Origin: Rhizobium sp. JAB6
GTDB taxonomy: Bacteria; Pseudomonadota; Alphaproteobacteria; Rhizobiales; Rhizobiaceae
NCBI RefSeq assembly: GCF_003024605.1
Contig: NZ_PYJQ01000007.1
Coordinates: forward strand, 124,001 to 188,000
Length of the DNA stretch: 64,000 nt
Reading direction: 5' to 3'
Shown here: piece after piece, positions 28,106 to 37,637 of the stretch
Layout: each line of letters opens with the position of its first letter
Numbering within the stretch: the first letter of the stretch is position 1
Translations under genes and position numbers: made by a program
Notes under the pieces: generated by a model
Database searches by the model: none
Told to the model about the DNA's origin: nothing
What the model saw: only the letters and a program-made list of their open reading frames with translations

Positions 28106-28528
28106 TCAAGCGGCTTGAGGCTTCTCAGCTTCTGTGATGTTCGGAATGCGCGCAATGACCTTGATTTCGAAATCGAAACCCGCCAGCCAATTGACGCCGA
28201 TCGCGGTCCAGTTCGGATAGGGCTCTTCCTTGAAGATGCTATTCTTGACAGCCATGATCGCGCCGAACTGCCGCTCGGGATCGGTGTGGAACGTAGTGAC
28301 ATCGACGATGTCATCGAAGGTGCAGCCCGCGGCTTCCAACGTTGCCTGCAGATTGTCGAAGGCAAGCTGGACCTGCTTTTCGAAATCCGGTTCCGGGCTT
28401 CCATCTGACCGGCTGCCGACCTGACCGGAGACGAACAGCAGATCGCCGGAACGGATTGCGGCGGAATAGCCATGCTCCTGGTAAAGCGCATGCCTATTCT
28501 TCGGGAAGATTGCGTCACGTGTCGTCAT
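28106..28528 (-). CDS. RidA/YjgF-family protein
   Basis: This is a 140-residue Rid-superfamily protein. Members hydrolyse reactive enamine/imine intermediates or act in catabolic pathways. Recognisable segments are GDLLFVSGQVG, QLAFDNLQATLEAAGC, FDDIVDVTTFHTD and the C-terminal NWLAGFDFEIKVIARIP. The ATG at 28528 (MTTRDAIFPKNR) is preferred: the upstream ATG at 28543 itself overlaps the GGAG that serves 28528. The gene faces three TACG-N3-CGTA palindromes and a decayed TetR gene, suggesting it was once, or still is, under TetR-type control. The exact Rid subfamily cannot be assigned. Confidence 0.88.
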   Translation of the reverse strand: MTTRDAIFPKNRHALYQEHGYSAAIRSGDLLFVSGQVGSRSDGSPEPDFEKQVQLAFDNLQATLEAAGCTFDDIVDVTTFHTDPERQFGAIMAVKNSIFKEEPYPNWTAIGVNWLAGFDFEIKVIARIPNITEAEKPQAA

Positions 28529-28611
28529 GGTATTCGGCTCCATTCGGGTTGATGTAAAAGATGGTAAGATGCAAGCTCGCGCTAGGCCTCCAAGCCGGGG
28601 GCTTCATTTGA

Positions 28612-28678
28612 TATACGGCGCGTATGTAAATATGGATATACGCGACGTATGTCAATATTACAAATACGAAGCGTATGT
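28612..28678. promoter_or_regulatory. Three phased operator-like palindromes upstream of the RidA-like gene
   Basis: Three copies of TACG-N3-CGTA sit at 28614-28624, 28639-28649 and 28665-28675, each followed by TGT and mostly flanked by AT-rich bases (consensus ATACGnnnCGTATGT). Centre-to-centre spacing is 25 and 26 bp. They lie between the divergent RidA-like start and the TetR relic, exactly where a TetR regulator would bind. Confidence 0.75.
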
Positions 28679-28694
28679 GAAATTTAAAAGTGAC

Positions 28695-28985
28695 ATGGCC
28701 GGGGGAAGGAGATGGGCACACAGGCGCGCGGCGGCTGGCAAGGCCTGCTTGCGGAAGCCGAGGCCTATATCAAGATGGCGCTGGATCCCGAGGCGGCAGT
28801 CCGGCTCCTGTGCGGCGCGGCGCTGAATACTGCCCTCTGGTTGCTGCCAGCGATAATCCGACCGACGTGCTGCCAAGGCGATAGAGGCCTTTCGGGGCGA
28901 TGGCGTCGGGATTGCTGGCAAAGACCTGGAGCCCGCCAAGCTTGTCTGCGCCTCTGCAATAGGCGATTCGCAGAATCCCGCTTAG
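28695..28985 (+). pseudogene. Decayed TetR-family regulator gene
   Basis: Only scraps of a TetR protein remain, spread over three frames. An ATG at 28695 (MAGGRR) may be the original N-terminus. From about 28727 a second frame reads GWQGLLAEAEAYIKMALDPE, then AAVRLLCGAALNTALW, resembling the ligand domain of the TetR group. At 28840 one base is missing and the frame shifts to VAASDNPTDVLP. At about 28874 another base is missing and the frame continues as KAIEAFRGDG to TAG at 28983-28985. The whole helix-turn-helix and part of the ligand domain are deleted. The 157-codon open frame from 28712 that crosses this region is not a real protein. The call rests on remembered family resemblance, without a search. 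Confidence 0.6.
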
Positions 28986-29653
28986 TTCATTCCGGCGCGC
29001 GCTTCCGCCTTTATCTTGGCGATATCCCGCAATGCACCGGCGAGCACATCCGGCGTCTGCGCGCCGCTGACGGCATATTGCTGATCGAAGATGAAGAAGG
29101 GCACACCGTTGACGCCGATCTTCTGGGCGGCGTCGATTTCGCCGATGATGAGATCGCGGTCCGCATCCGAGGCCAGCAGGGTTGATATGACGGAGCGATC
29201 AAGGCCGGCCTTTTCAGCGATATCGAGCAGCACGGCATGATCGCCGACATTGCGGCCCTCTTCGAAATTGGCCTTGAAGAGCGCGTCCACCACCTTGTCC
29301 TGCTTTTCGCGGCTTTCTGTAACCGCCCAATGGATGAGGCGATGGGCATCGAGCGTGTTCGGGCCGATCTTGATGGCGTCAAAATCGAACTTGATGCCCA
29401 CTTCGCGGCCGAGCTCGGTCAGCATCTTGTGCCCCTGCGCCACGCGTTCGGCGCCGCCAAGCTTTTGCTCGAGCGCCTTCTTCTGGTCGACGCCTTCGGG
29501 CGGATAGTCGGGGTTCAGGCGATAAGGCCGCCAGTTGAGGTCGACACCCACTTCATCCTGTATTTCGGCGATGGCGAGCTCCAGGCGAGCCTTGCCGAGA
29601 TAGCACCATGGGCAGACGACATCCGAGACGATGTCGATCGTGATGCGTTCCAT
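28982..29653 (-). CDS. DsbA-family (FrnE-like) thiol oxidoreductase
   Basis: This is a 223-residue thioredoxin-fold protein with an inserted helical domain. The redox motif CPWC is at residues 14-17 (IVSDVVCPWCYLGK), and the cis-proline loop is GVNGVPFFIFDQQYAVSGAQ. No signal peptide is seen, so it is a cytoplasmic FrnE-type member rather than periplasmic DsbA. Other family traits are LNWRPYRLNPDYP and NTLDAHRLIHWA. Its 3' end touches the end of the TetR relic. The start is ATG 29653, with AAAGGACGG at 29658-29666 (minus strand) upstream. Confidence 0.92.
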   Translation of the reverse strand: MERITIDIVSDVVCPWCYLGKARLELAIAEIQDEVGVDLNWRPYRLNPDYPPEGVDQKKALEQKLGGAERVAQGHKMLTELGREVGIKFDFDAIKIGPNTLDAHRLIHWAVTESREKQDKVVDALFKANFEEGRNVGDHAVLLDIAEKAGLDRSVISTLLASDADRDLIIGEIDAAQKIGVNGVPFFIFDQQYAVSGAQTPDVLAGALRDIAKIKAEARAGMN

Positions 29654-29746
29654 GGTTCCGTCCTTTCGGTTTTTCGGGCTGTTCCCTCCATCTAGGGCTT
29701 TGTGGCGATGGCTTCAACCGGTTACCGAAAGGGAACCATTGCGATA

Positions 29747-31558
29747 CTATTGTACCGAAGCATCCCACCACGCAGGCAAATAGTAGCCGTAAAGCGGCAG
29801 AACATCGGGATGGCTGATGCGGCTGCGCCGCGCCGCCCACTGCTGATCGATATGATAGAGCGGCACTAGATAATATCCCGAAATCAGCATCCGATCGAAA
29901 GAACGCACGGCGTCGCGGAAATCCTCGGCCGAACGCGCCATGAGAAAATGCGATATCAGCGTATCGACATCAGGGTCGGCGACGCCGACGAAATTGAGAC
30001 TGCCTTCAGTCTTGGCGGCAGCGGAGCTCCAGCGCCCCATTTGCTCGATGCCCGGCGATAGCGACGAAGGGTACGACTTGATGATCATGTCGTAGTCGTA
30101 GTTGATCGTCCGGAGCTGATATTGCGAATCGTCGACCGTACGAATCGTTACCGCAATGCCTAGCAGTTCCAGTGACCGGCGATAGGGAATTGCCATGCGC
30201 TCCTGATCTGCATTTTGGGTCAATATTTCGAAGCTGAGCTGGCGGCCGTTCTTATCGACCATCTTCTCACCGCGGATCGTATAGCCACCCTCCTTGAGCA
30301 GGGCTACCACCTTGCGTAGGATATTGCGGTCGCGCCCGGAACCGTCGCTGACGGGCAGCTTATAGGTGCCATCAAGGACATCCGGATCGATGCGGTCCTT
30401 GATTGGCCCCAGCATGGCGAGTTCGTGCGCATCCGCGGGAATGCCGAAGGACGAAAGATCGGAATTCTGCCAATAGCTCTGCGTGCGCGCATAGGCGCCC
30501 GAATAGAGATTGCGGTTCATCCATTCGAAGTCGAAGGCAAGCGTCAGTCCCTTGCGCACGTTCTTGTCGGCAAACATCGGCCGCCGCGTATTGAACACGA
30601 AACCGAGCATGCCGCTCGGTGTTTTTGGCGTAAAGGTGTCCTTGATGATAGCGCCGGAAGTTACTGCAGGAAAATTGTAAGCCTGCCGCCAATGGCCTGG
30701 GCTGCCGTCGGGATAGATATCGACATCGCCTTTCTTGAAAGCTTCGAACAGCGTCGTGTCCTGCAGGAAGTAATTGACGGTGATTTCGTCATAATTGTCG
30801 ATACCGATCTTTGACGGGAGGTTCCTGCCCCAATAGTCGCGACGGCGCTCGAAGACGATGCGCTGGCCGGGATCGATGCTCTTGATCCGGTAGGGAGCGG
30901 AGCCGATAGGAATGCGAAGGGAGGTCTGATCGAAACTATCCGTGTCGATCGCGTGCTTCGGCAGAATCGGCAGCGAAGAGGCGATAATGAGCGGCGTTTC
31001 GCGATTCGCCTTCTCGTTGAAGCGGATCAGTACGCTATGCTCGCCGACCTTCTCCATGCTGGCGACGGTCTCAAGCCAGGATGAAAACGGGACGCGACCT
31101 TTGTCGCGGAGAAGCTGGAAGGTAAAGATCACGTCTTCCGGCGTCACGGACTGCCCATCCGACCACTTGGCATCGGGATTGAGGTTGAACTGAATATAGC
31201 TTCGGCTCTCGTCCCATTCGACGGTCTGTGCCAACAGCCCATAAAGCGTGAAAGGCTCGTCGCGCGAGCGCACCATCAGCGGTTCATAGACGAGATTGCC
31301 GTATTCCGGGTCCCACATGCCCCGCGCCGTCGTGCGCATGCTCTTCAGAATGAAGGGATTGAGATTGTCGAATGTGCCGACGACGCCGTAGCTGATGCGG
31401 CCGCCCTTTTTGACGTCCGGATTGACGTAAGGGAAATGCTTGAAGTCCGCCGGCAACGCCGGATCTCCGTGCATGGCGATGCCATAAAGCGGCTGAGCCG
31501 CCGCGGCGTTGCACAAGGTTGCGAAGAGCAGGAAGACAGCGATCCGGAGCGCTTGCAT
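29747..31558 (-). CDS. Family-5 extracellular solute-binding protein (YejA-like peptide type)
   Basis: This is an exported SBP_bac_5 protein of 603 residues. The signal peptide is MQALRIAVFLLFATLCNAAAA, cleaved before QPLYGIAMHG. The domain body contains FDNLNPFILKS, YEPLMVRSRDEPFTLYG, GQSVTPEDVIFTFQLL and a late NFVGVADPDVDTLI. The pattern GIAMHGDPALPADFKHFPYVNPD resembles the YejA/microcin-C-type subgroup that takes up peptides or murein fragments. No permease or ATPase genes lie beside it, so it is an orphan binding protein that must dock to a transporter encoded elsewhere. Substrate is inferred. Confidence 0.88.
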   Translation of the reverse strand: MQALRIAVFLLFATLCNAAAAQPLYGIAMHGDPALPADFKHFPYVNPDVKKGGRISYGVVGTFDNLNPFILKSMRTTARGMWDPEYGNLVYEPLMVRSRDEPFTLYGLLAQTVEWDESRSYIQFNLNPDAKWSDGQSVTPEDVIFTFQLLRDKGRVPFSSWLETVASMEKVGEHSVLIRFNEKANRETPLIIASSLPILPKHAIDTDSFDQTSLRIPIGSAPYRIKSIDPGQRIVFERRRDYWGRNLPSKIGIDNYDEITVNYFLQDTTLFEAFKKGDVDIYPDGSPGHWRQAYNFPAVTSGAIIKDTFTPKTPSGMLGFVFNTRRPMFADKNVRKGLTLAFDFEWMNRNLYSGAYARTQSYWQNSDLSSFGIPADAHELAMLGPIKDRIDPDVLDGTYKLPVSDGSGRDRNILRKVVALLKEGGYTIRGEKMVDKNGRQLSFEILTQNADQERMAIPYRRSLELLGIAVTIRTVDDSQYQLRTINYDYDMIIKSYPSSLSPGIEQMGRWSSAAAKTEGSLNFVGVADPDVDTLISHFLMARSAEDFRDAVRSFDRMLISGYYLVPLYHIDQQWAARRSRISHPDVLPLYGYYLPAWWDASVQ

Positions 31559-31822
31559 GGCATCCTTTCCGGTAAGGGTACGATTCGGCCGAACATTATC
31601 ATGAGCGTGCCGAATTCAACACGCGACTGCGGAAATCTTAGGACTCAACAGAAAAGACCAAAGAAAAGCTGGATATCCGTGCCAGTGCGATGTAACAGGG
31701 GTGCCGGGTTTCTCGGGTCATGTATTTGCCTTATTCATTCGACAGGTGGACGACGGTTTGACCCGAATAGCATGGGACGGCACGCTGTCGTCCCGCAGCG
31801 GATTTCAGGAGGCGGTTTCGCT

Positions 31823-32482
31823 ATGATGTTCAAGACTGACAACAAAATGCGGGCAGGTCTTTCTGCTCTGGCTCTCATGATCGGCGCGGCCATGCCGGCT
31901 GCCGCCTTTGCTCAGGACGCGTCCAATGCAGCTCCTGCCGATGGCGGTGGTGATCCTAACCAGCCGCGTCTCGGCTGGTACAAGACCTGCACCAAGCAGG
32001 ACGATGCCGACATCTGCATCGTGCAGAACCTGATCATGGCAAACAACGGCCAGCTCGTCACGGCTGTGGGCCTCATCTCGGTCGACGGCAAGGTCAACCG
32101 CAAGATTCTGCAGATCTCCGTTCCGACGGCCCGCCTCATTCCGCCCGGCATCACCATGCAGGTCGATGGCGGCAAGGGTCAGAAGCTCGATTACGCCGTC
32201 TGCCTTCCCGACAAGTGCACCGCGGAAGTTCCGGTAACGGATGCGATGGTCGCTTCGTTGAAGAAGGGCACCGACGTCACCTTCACCTCGGTAAACTTCC
32301 GCCGCGCTCCGAACCCGATCAAGATTTCCCTGACCGGTTTCGGCGCTGCCTATGACGGCCCGGCGATTTCCGACAGCAAGCTTGCCGAAAGCCAGAAAAG
32401 CCTGCAGGACAGCATGCAGAAAAAGGCCGAGGAAGCCCGCAAGAAGCTGGAAGACGCTCAGAAGGCTGCCAAGCAGCAGTAA
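31823..32482 (+). CDS. Invasion-associated locus B (IalB)-family protein
   Basis: This is an exported 219-residue protein of the IalB family (PF06776), first described in Bartonella. The start at 31823 is fixed by a perfect AGGAGG at 31807-31812; the large open frame upstream is noise. The signal peptide ends near AAAFA/QDAS. The domain carries paired cysteines typical of the family (WYKTCTKQDDADICIVQN and YAVCLPDKCTAEV), probably forming disulfides. The C-terminus (about the last 40 residues, KLAESQKSLQDSMQKKAEEA) is a charged coiled coil. In rhizobia the role is unknown, probably envelope-related. It ends at a strong terminator. Confidence 0.9.
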   Translation: MMFKTDNKMRAGLSALALMIGAAMPAAAFAQDASNAAPADGGGDPNQPRLGWYKTCTKQDDADICIVQNLIMANNGQLVTAVGLISVDGKVNRKILQISVPTARLIPPGITMQVDGGKGQKLDYAVCLPDKCTAEVPVTDAMVASLKKGTDVTFTSVNFRRAPNPIKISLTGFGAAYDGPAISDSKLAESQKSLQDSMQKKAEEARKKLEDAQKAAKQQ

Positions 32483-32508
32483 TCCTGCAAAATTTATACC
32501 CATTGAAG

Positions 32509-32537
32509 AAAAAGCCCGGAGCGATCCGGGCTTTTTC
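32509..32537 (+). terminator. Rho-independent terminator after the IalB gene
   Basis: AAAAAGCCCGGA (32509-32520) pairs with TCCGGGCTTTTT (32525-32536) around a GCGA tetraloop and ends in a T run. The A-rich upstream arm means it could also stop transcription from hspQ on the other strand. Confidence 0.9.
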
Positions 32538-32630
32538 TTTGCGGCCATTTATGGTCGCATGCAAATACCGTTCAAACGAAAGGGAAGGCGTTGGGAGCGC
32601 CTTCCCTTGAAAAATCTGTCTTATCCGGCT

Positions 32631-32960
32631 TTAGTGGGCGAAGCTCATCTTGGGTTTGAGCTGCCCGGTCGGAGCCTGGTCGAATATCTGGGCGACTTGC
32701 GGATTGCGCAAGGGAACACCGCTTTCGTCGTTCACGAGATTCTGTTCCGAGACATATGCGACATATTCGGTCTCATCGTTTTCGGCGAGAAGATGATAGA
32801 AGGGCTGGTCCTTATCGGGTCGCACCTCTACCGGAATGGAATTCCACCATTCCTCTGTATTTGCGAATTCCGGATCGACATCGAAGACGACACCGCGGAA
32901 GGGGAACATCCGGTGTCGAACCACATCGCCAATATTGAATTTTGCGTTGCGTTGTTTCAT
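32631..32960 (-). CDS. hspQ: Heat shock protein HspQ (YccV-like)
   Basis: This is a small cytoplasmic protein of 109 residues. HspQ proteins bind hemimethylated DNA in vitro and act as Lon-related specificity factors in enterics. The family core is clear: AKFNIGDVVRHRMFPFRGVVFDVDP, then EEWWNSIP, DQPFYHLLAEN and YVAYVSEQNL. The ATG at 32960 (MKQRNAKF) is chosen because AAAGGAAG lies eight bases upstream; the six-residue-longer start at 32978 lacks support. It is convergent with the IalB gene and transcribed in the same direction as glnA-glnB, but behind the glnA terminator. Confidence 0.92.
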   Translation of the reverse strand: MKQRNAKFNIGDVVRHRMFPFRGVVFDVDPEFANTEEWWNSIPVEVRPDKDQPFYHLLAENDETEYVAYVSEQNLVNDESGVPLRNPQVAQIFDQAPTGQLKPKMSFAH

Positions 32961-33126
32961 GGCACGACTTCCTTTCAAGCAATCATGTGGTGATTTTCAC
33001 CACTGATATCAAGGATTTTGCCCTCATTCCTTCATTGAACTGTCACATTCGGCCGGTTCGCCCCTACGGCCAGTATTCTAGCAATAAGCGGATATCGTCT
33101 GCGATAAGATATGCCACCCGAGGGAA

Positions 33127-33150
33127 AAAGCCCCGGCTTGCCGGGGCTTT
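33127..33150 (-). terminator. Rho-independent terminator after glnA
   Basis: AAAGCCCCGG (33127-33136) pairs with CCGGGGCTTT (33141-33150) with a 4-base loop. On the minus strand the stem is followed by a T run. It lies 12 bp past the glnA stop codon. Confidence 0.9.
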
Positions 33151-33161
33151 CACGCATGATC

Positions 33162-34571
33162 TCAAACCGAATAGTACATGTCGTATTCGACCGGATGCGG
33201 GGTCATCTCGAAGCGCATGACTTCCTGCATCTTCAGTTCGATGAAAGCATCGATCTGATCGTCGTCGAAGACGCCGCCGGCGGTCAGGAACTTGCGGTCC
33301 TTGTCGAGGCTTTCCAGAGCTTCGCGCAGCGAACCGCAGACCGTGGGGATCTTCTTCAGTTCCTTCGGCGGCAGGTCGTAGAGATCCTTGTCCATCGCCT
33401 TGCCGGGATGGATCTTGTTCTTGATGCCGTCGAGACCGGCCATCAGCATGGCGGCAAAACCGAGATAGGGGTTGGCGGTCGGGTCAGGGAAGCGGACTTC
33501 GACGCGCTTTGCCTTCGGGTTCGAGCCGAAGGGGATACGGCAGGAAGCGGAACGGTTGCGCGCCGAATAGGCGAGCAGGACCGGAGCTTCATAGCCCGGA
33601 ACGAGGCGCTTGTAGGAGTTCGTCGACGGGTTCGTGAAGGCGTTGATCGCCTTGGCGTGCTTGATGATGCCGCCGATGTAATAGAGGCAGGTTTCCGAAA
33701 GGCCTGCATATTCGTCGCCGGCAAACGTCGGCTTGCCACCCTTCCAGATCGACTGGTGAACGTGCATGCCCGAGCCGTTGTCGCCGAAGATCGGCTTCGG
33801 CATGAAGGTTGCCGTCTTGCCGTAGGCGTTGGCGACCTGGTGGACGACATACTTGTAGATCTGCATGCCGTCGGCGCTGCGTACCAGCGTGTCGAACTTG
33901 ATGCCGAGCTCGTGCTGGGCGGCAGCGACTTCATGGTGGTGCTTTTCGACTGTTACGCCCATTTCGGTCAGAACCGTCAGCATTTCGGAGCGCATGTCCT
34001 GGCAGCTGTCGATCGGCGGAACCGGGAAGTAGCCGCCCTTGACGCGCGGACGGTGGCCGAGATTGCCGGTCTCATAATCGGTGTCGTCGTTGGACGGCAG
34101 TTCGCTGGAATCGAGCTTGAAACCGGTATTGTAGGGGTCTGCCTTGTACTTGACGTCGTCGAAGACGAAGAATTCGGCTTCCGGACCGAAGAAGGCGGTA
34201 TCGCCGATGCCCGAGGCCTTGAGATAGGCTTCGGCCTTCTTGGCGGTGCCGCGCGGATCGCGGTTATAGGATTCGCCGGAGATCGGATCGAGGATGTCAC
34301 AAAGAATGACCATGGTGGACTGCGCGAAGAAGGGATCCATGTGGACCGTGTCCGGATCGGGCATCAGCACCATGTCGGATTCGTTGATGGCCTTCCAGCC
34401 CGCAATCGAGGAGCCGTCGAACATGACGCCATCGGCGAACATATCTTCGTCGACACAGACCACATCCATGGTGAGATGCTGCAGCTTGCCCTTGGGATCG
34501 GTGAAGCGCAGGTCGACGAACTTGACGTCGTTGTCCTTGATTTGCTTCAAAATTTCGCTTGCAGTCGTCAT
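33162..34571 (-). CDS. glnA: Glutamine synthetase type I
   Basis: GlnA condenses ammonia with glutamate using ATP, the main ammonium-assimilating step. It has 469 residues, canonical GSI-beta length. Motifs visible include [31 protein letters not shown], the ATP-binding [12 protein letters not shown], and the adenylylation loop [10 protein letters not shown] with Tyr398, so activity should be switched off by GlnE-type adenylylation. It follows glnB by 61 bp in the same direction, the classical rhizobial glnBA unit, with a terminator behind it. Expression probably comes from the glnB promoter and possibly from an internal promoter in the gap. Confidence 0.98.
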   Translation of the reverse strand: MTTASEILKQIKDNDVKFVDLRFTDPKGKLQHLTMDVVCVDEDMFADGVMFDGSSIAGWKAINESDMVLMPDPDTVHMDPFFAQSTMVILCDILDPISGESYNRDPRGTAKKAEAYLKASGIGDTAFFGPEAEFFVFDDVKYKADPYNTGFKLDSSELPSNDDTDYETGNLGHRPRVKGGYFPVPPIDSCQDMRSEMLTVLTEMGVTVEKHHHEVAAAQHELGIKFDTLVRSADGMQIYKYVVHQVANAYGKTATFMPKPIFGDNGSGMHVHQSIWKGGKPTFAGDEYAGLSETCLYYIGGIIKHAKAINAFTNPSTNSYKRLVPGYEAPVLLAYSARNRSASCRIPFGSNPKAKRVEVRFPDPTANPYLGFAAMLMAGLDGIKNKIHPGKAMDKDLYDLPPKELKKIPTVCGSLREALESLDKDRKFLTAGGVFDDDQIDAFIELKMQEVMRFEMTPHPVEYDMYYSV

Positions 34572-34633
34572 GAAATTACTTCCCTTGACATAGATGACGA
34601 TTGAACGAGCCGCGGCCGGAAGGGCCGGGCAGA

Positions 34634-35319
<686 letters not shown>

Positions 35320-36795
35320 ATGACGTTGCCGCTCGCCGATCTGCTCCTCACCCCTGACGCCATGGCCGCCGTCGACCGCGCTGCGGCCGCATCCGGCATC
35401 AACTCCTATGGGCTTATGGAGAGGGCAGGGCAGGCGGTTGCTGCCGTCGCGCTCCGGCACTTTCCCGAAGCGCGTCGATATATCGTGCTTTGCGGACCGG
35501 GCAACAATGGCGGCGACGGGTATGTGGCAGCGCGCGCGCTGAAAGAGACCGGCGCCGAAGTGCGGCTTTTCCATCTTGGCGATCCTCGGCGGCTCAAAGG
35601 CGATGCGGCCCTCGCCTTTGCTGATTGCCCGGTCGAGGGCGAGACGATCGAGGGCTTTATTCCACTGGCTGGCGATATCGTGATTGATGCGATTTTCGGC
35701 GCGGGTCTCTCGCGGTCTGTTCCGGATGATCTAGCCGCCGTTATCGCTCTCGTTGCGGAGGTGGGTATTCCCGTGATTTCAGTGGATCTCCCGTCCGGCC
35801 TCGATGGGCGCAGTGGCCAGATTCTCGGCACCGCCTTCCGCGCCGTGCGGACAGTGACCTTCATGACGCGCAAGCCGGGGCATCTTCTCCTTCCCGGTCG
35901 TGACCTTTGCGGAGAGCTGGAGGTTTTCGACATCGGCATTCCCGGCCGCATCGTCCGCACCCACGCCGATCGCTCGCTCGGCGAAAACGAGCCGGCACAG
36001 TGGCATGCCGCCATACCTTCGGCAGGCGTCGAGACGCACAAATACAAGCGCGGCCATCTCGTCGTCTTCTCAGGCGGTCCCGACGCGACAGGGGCAGCGC
36101 GCATGTCGGCGATGGCCGGGCTAAAGGCCGGGGCAGGGCTCGTCACCATTGCTTCACCCTCGGAGGCTATGGGCGTCAATGCGGGGCTGCTGACGGCAGT
36201 CATGCTGCATGCAGTCGACGACGAAGCTGCTTTACGGAAATGGCTCACCGACCAGCGTCTTTCGACCTTCATTCTCGGGCCGGGCTTCGGCGCCGGCGAA
36301 AAGGCGCGGCAATTCTGCCTCGCCCTTGCGGATCGCCATCTGGTGTTGGATGCGGACGGCATCACCTCGTTTCGCGACGACCCGCGGCCACTGTTCGATG
36401 CCTTTGCCGAAGGGCCGACACGATTGGTGCTGACGCCACATGAGGGTGAGTTTGGCCGCCTCTTTCCCGATATTGCCGCCGACGAGAGGTCGAGCAAGAT
36501 CGACAAGGCGAGGGCGGCGGCAAAGAGAGCCAATGCTGCCATCATCTACAAGGGCGCCGACACAGTGATCGCGGCCCCCGACGGCAGGGCTGTGATAAAT
36601 GCGAACGCGCCGCCCTGGCTCGCGACCGCCGGTTCCGGCGATGTGCTCGCCGGCATTGTCGGCGGCCTTCTGGCGCAGGGGGCGCCCGCCTTTGAAGCCG
36701 CCGCGGCCGGTGTCTGGCTGCATGGTCTGGCGGGCCAGCATGCCGGCAAAGGACTGACGGCTGAAGATCTCGTCGCCGCCATCAAGCCACTATAG
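35320..36795 (+). CDS. nnr: Bifunctional NAD(P)H-hydrate epimerase / ADP-dependent dehydratase
   Basis: Nnr repairs hydrated NADH and NADPH. It has 491 residues. The N-terminal YjeF epimerase domain (about 1-210) has the motif LCGPGNNGGDGYVAARAL and DAIFGAGLSR. The C-terminal ribokinase-like dehydratase (about 225-490) has HKYKRGHLVVFSGG, LGPGFGAGEKAR, LTPHEGEFGRLFP and the nucleotide motif TAGSGDVLAGIVGGLLAQG. Both domains look intact. It is divergent from glnB and ends 2 bp before the convergent DUF72 gene. The start is ATG 35320. Confidence 0.96.
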   Translation: MTLPLADLLLTPDAMAAVDRAAAASGINSYGLMERAGQAVAAVALRHFPEARRYIVLCGPGNNGGDGYVAARALKETGAEVRLFHLGDPRRLKGDAALAFADCPVEGETIEGFIPLAGDIVIDAIFGAGLSRSVPDDLAAVIALVAEVGIPVISVDLPSGLDGRSGQILGTAFRAVRTVTFMTRKPGHLLLPGRDLCGELEVFDIGIPGRIVRTHADRSLGENEPAQWHAAIPSAGVETHKYKRGHLVVFSGGPDATGAARMSAMAGLKAGAGLVTIASPSEAMGVNAGLLTAVMLHAVDDEAALRKWLTDQRLSTFILGPGFGAGEKARQFCLALADRHLVLDADGITSFRDDPRPLFDAFAEGPTRLVLTPHEGEFGRLFPDIAADERSSKIDKARAAAKRANAAIIYKGADTVIAAPDGRAVINANAPPWLATAGSGDVLAGIVGGLLAQGAPAFEAAAAGVWLHGLAGQHAGKGLTAEDLVAAIKPL

Positions 36796-36797
36796 AG

Positions 36798-37604
36798 CTA
36801 CTTCGCAACCTCTTCCTGCAAGGCAATCGCACCTTGGGGTGCGTTCACCTTGCCTTCGTGAATCATGAAGGCAAAGACGTCGCGCGGCTCGACCTTGACC
36901 TTCCGCTTCGCATCGATCAGCGGCAGGTCATCCGGCACCTTGCCTTCCGCCCATGTTTTCAGCCGGCCAGCCCAGGCTTTGAGATCCTTCGGTGGATAGC
37001 ATGTCTTGATATCGTCCGACCCTTTCTGCAGGCGAGCATAGACGAAATCCGCAGTTACGTCGGCAATCATCGGATATTCGAAATGCTCGGCGCAAACGGG
37101 CGCCACATTGTATTTTTCGAGCAGCGCAATGAATTCGGGCACCTTGAAGGAATCGTGCCGGACTTCGACCACGTGTCTGAGAGCAAGCCCATCCTGCTTG
37201 GCGGGCAGGAGCTTCAAAAAGGCTTCGAAATCATCCGGATCGAACTTCTTGGTGGGTGCAAACTGCCAGAGCAGGGGGCCGAGATGGTCGCCGAGCTCAC
37301 TGATGCCCGACTCCAGAAACTTCTGCATGGATTCACCAGCTTCGGAAAGGACACGGCGATTGGTGACGAAACGGGTCGCTTTCAGGGAGAAGATGAACCC
37401 GTCTGGTACGTCAGCCGCCCATTTGGCAAAGACTTCGGGCTTCTGCGTACTGTAATAGGTGCCGTTGACCTCGATCACTTTCAGCTGGCGGCTGGCGTAG
37501 TTCAGCTCATCCTTCTGCTTCAGCGTGTCGGGATAGAAGGTCCCACGCCACGGCTCGAAGGTCCATCCGCCTATGCCTGTGCGGATTTCGCCTGCTTTGG
37601 TCAT
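36798..37604 (-). CDS. DUF72-family protein
   Basis: This is a TIM-barrel-like protein of 268 residues and unknown biochemical function. Family traits are the N-terminal GIGGWTFEPWRGTFYP, the conserved VIEVNGTYYSTQKPE, FIFSLKATRFVTNRR and PLLWQFAPTKKFD. The ATG at 37604 (MTKAGEIRTG) is chosen because AAGGAGGAGAGA lies directly upstream; the ATG at 37622 belongs to that ribosome-binding stretch. It lies between nnr (convergent) and uvrA (same direction, 33 bp away), so co-transcription with uvrA, and hence exposure to SOS control, is possible. Confidence 0.9.
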   Translation of the reverse strand: MTKAGEIRTGIGGWTFEPWRGTFYPDTLKQKDELNYASRQLKVIEVNGTYYSTQKPEVFAKWAADVPDGFIFSLKATRFVTNRRVLSEAGESMQKFLESGISELGDHLGPLLWQFAPTKKFDPDDFEAFLKLLPAKQDGLALRHVVEVRHDSFKVPEFIALLEKYNVAPVCAEHFEYPMIADVTADFVYARLQKGSDDIKTCYPPKDLKAWAGRLKTWAEGKVPDDLPLIDAKRKVKVEPRDVFAFMIHEGKVNAPQGAIALQEEVAK

Positions 37605-37637
37605 TCTCTCCTCCTTGGCCATTCGGCCGGGTGAACC

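Noticed and set aside
28712..29185. 157-codon open frame starting at the TetR relic
   Set aside because: Only its first part resembles TetR; the rest is antisense to the CPWC oxidoreductase, so it is a decay product plus shadow.
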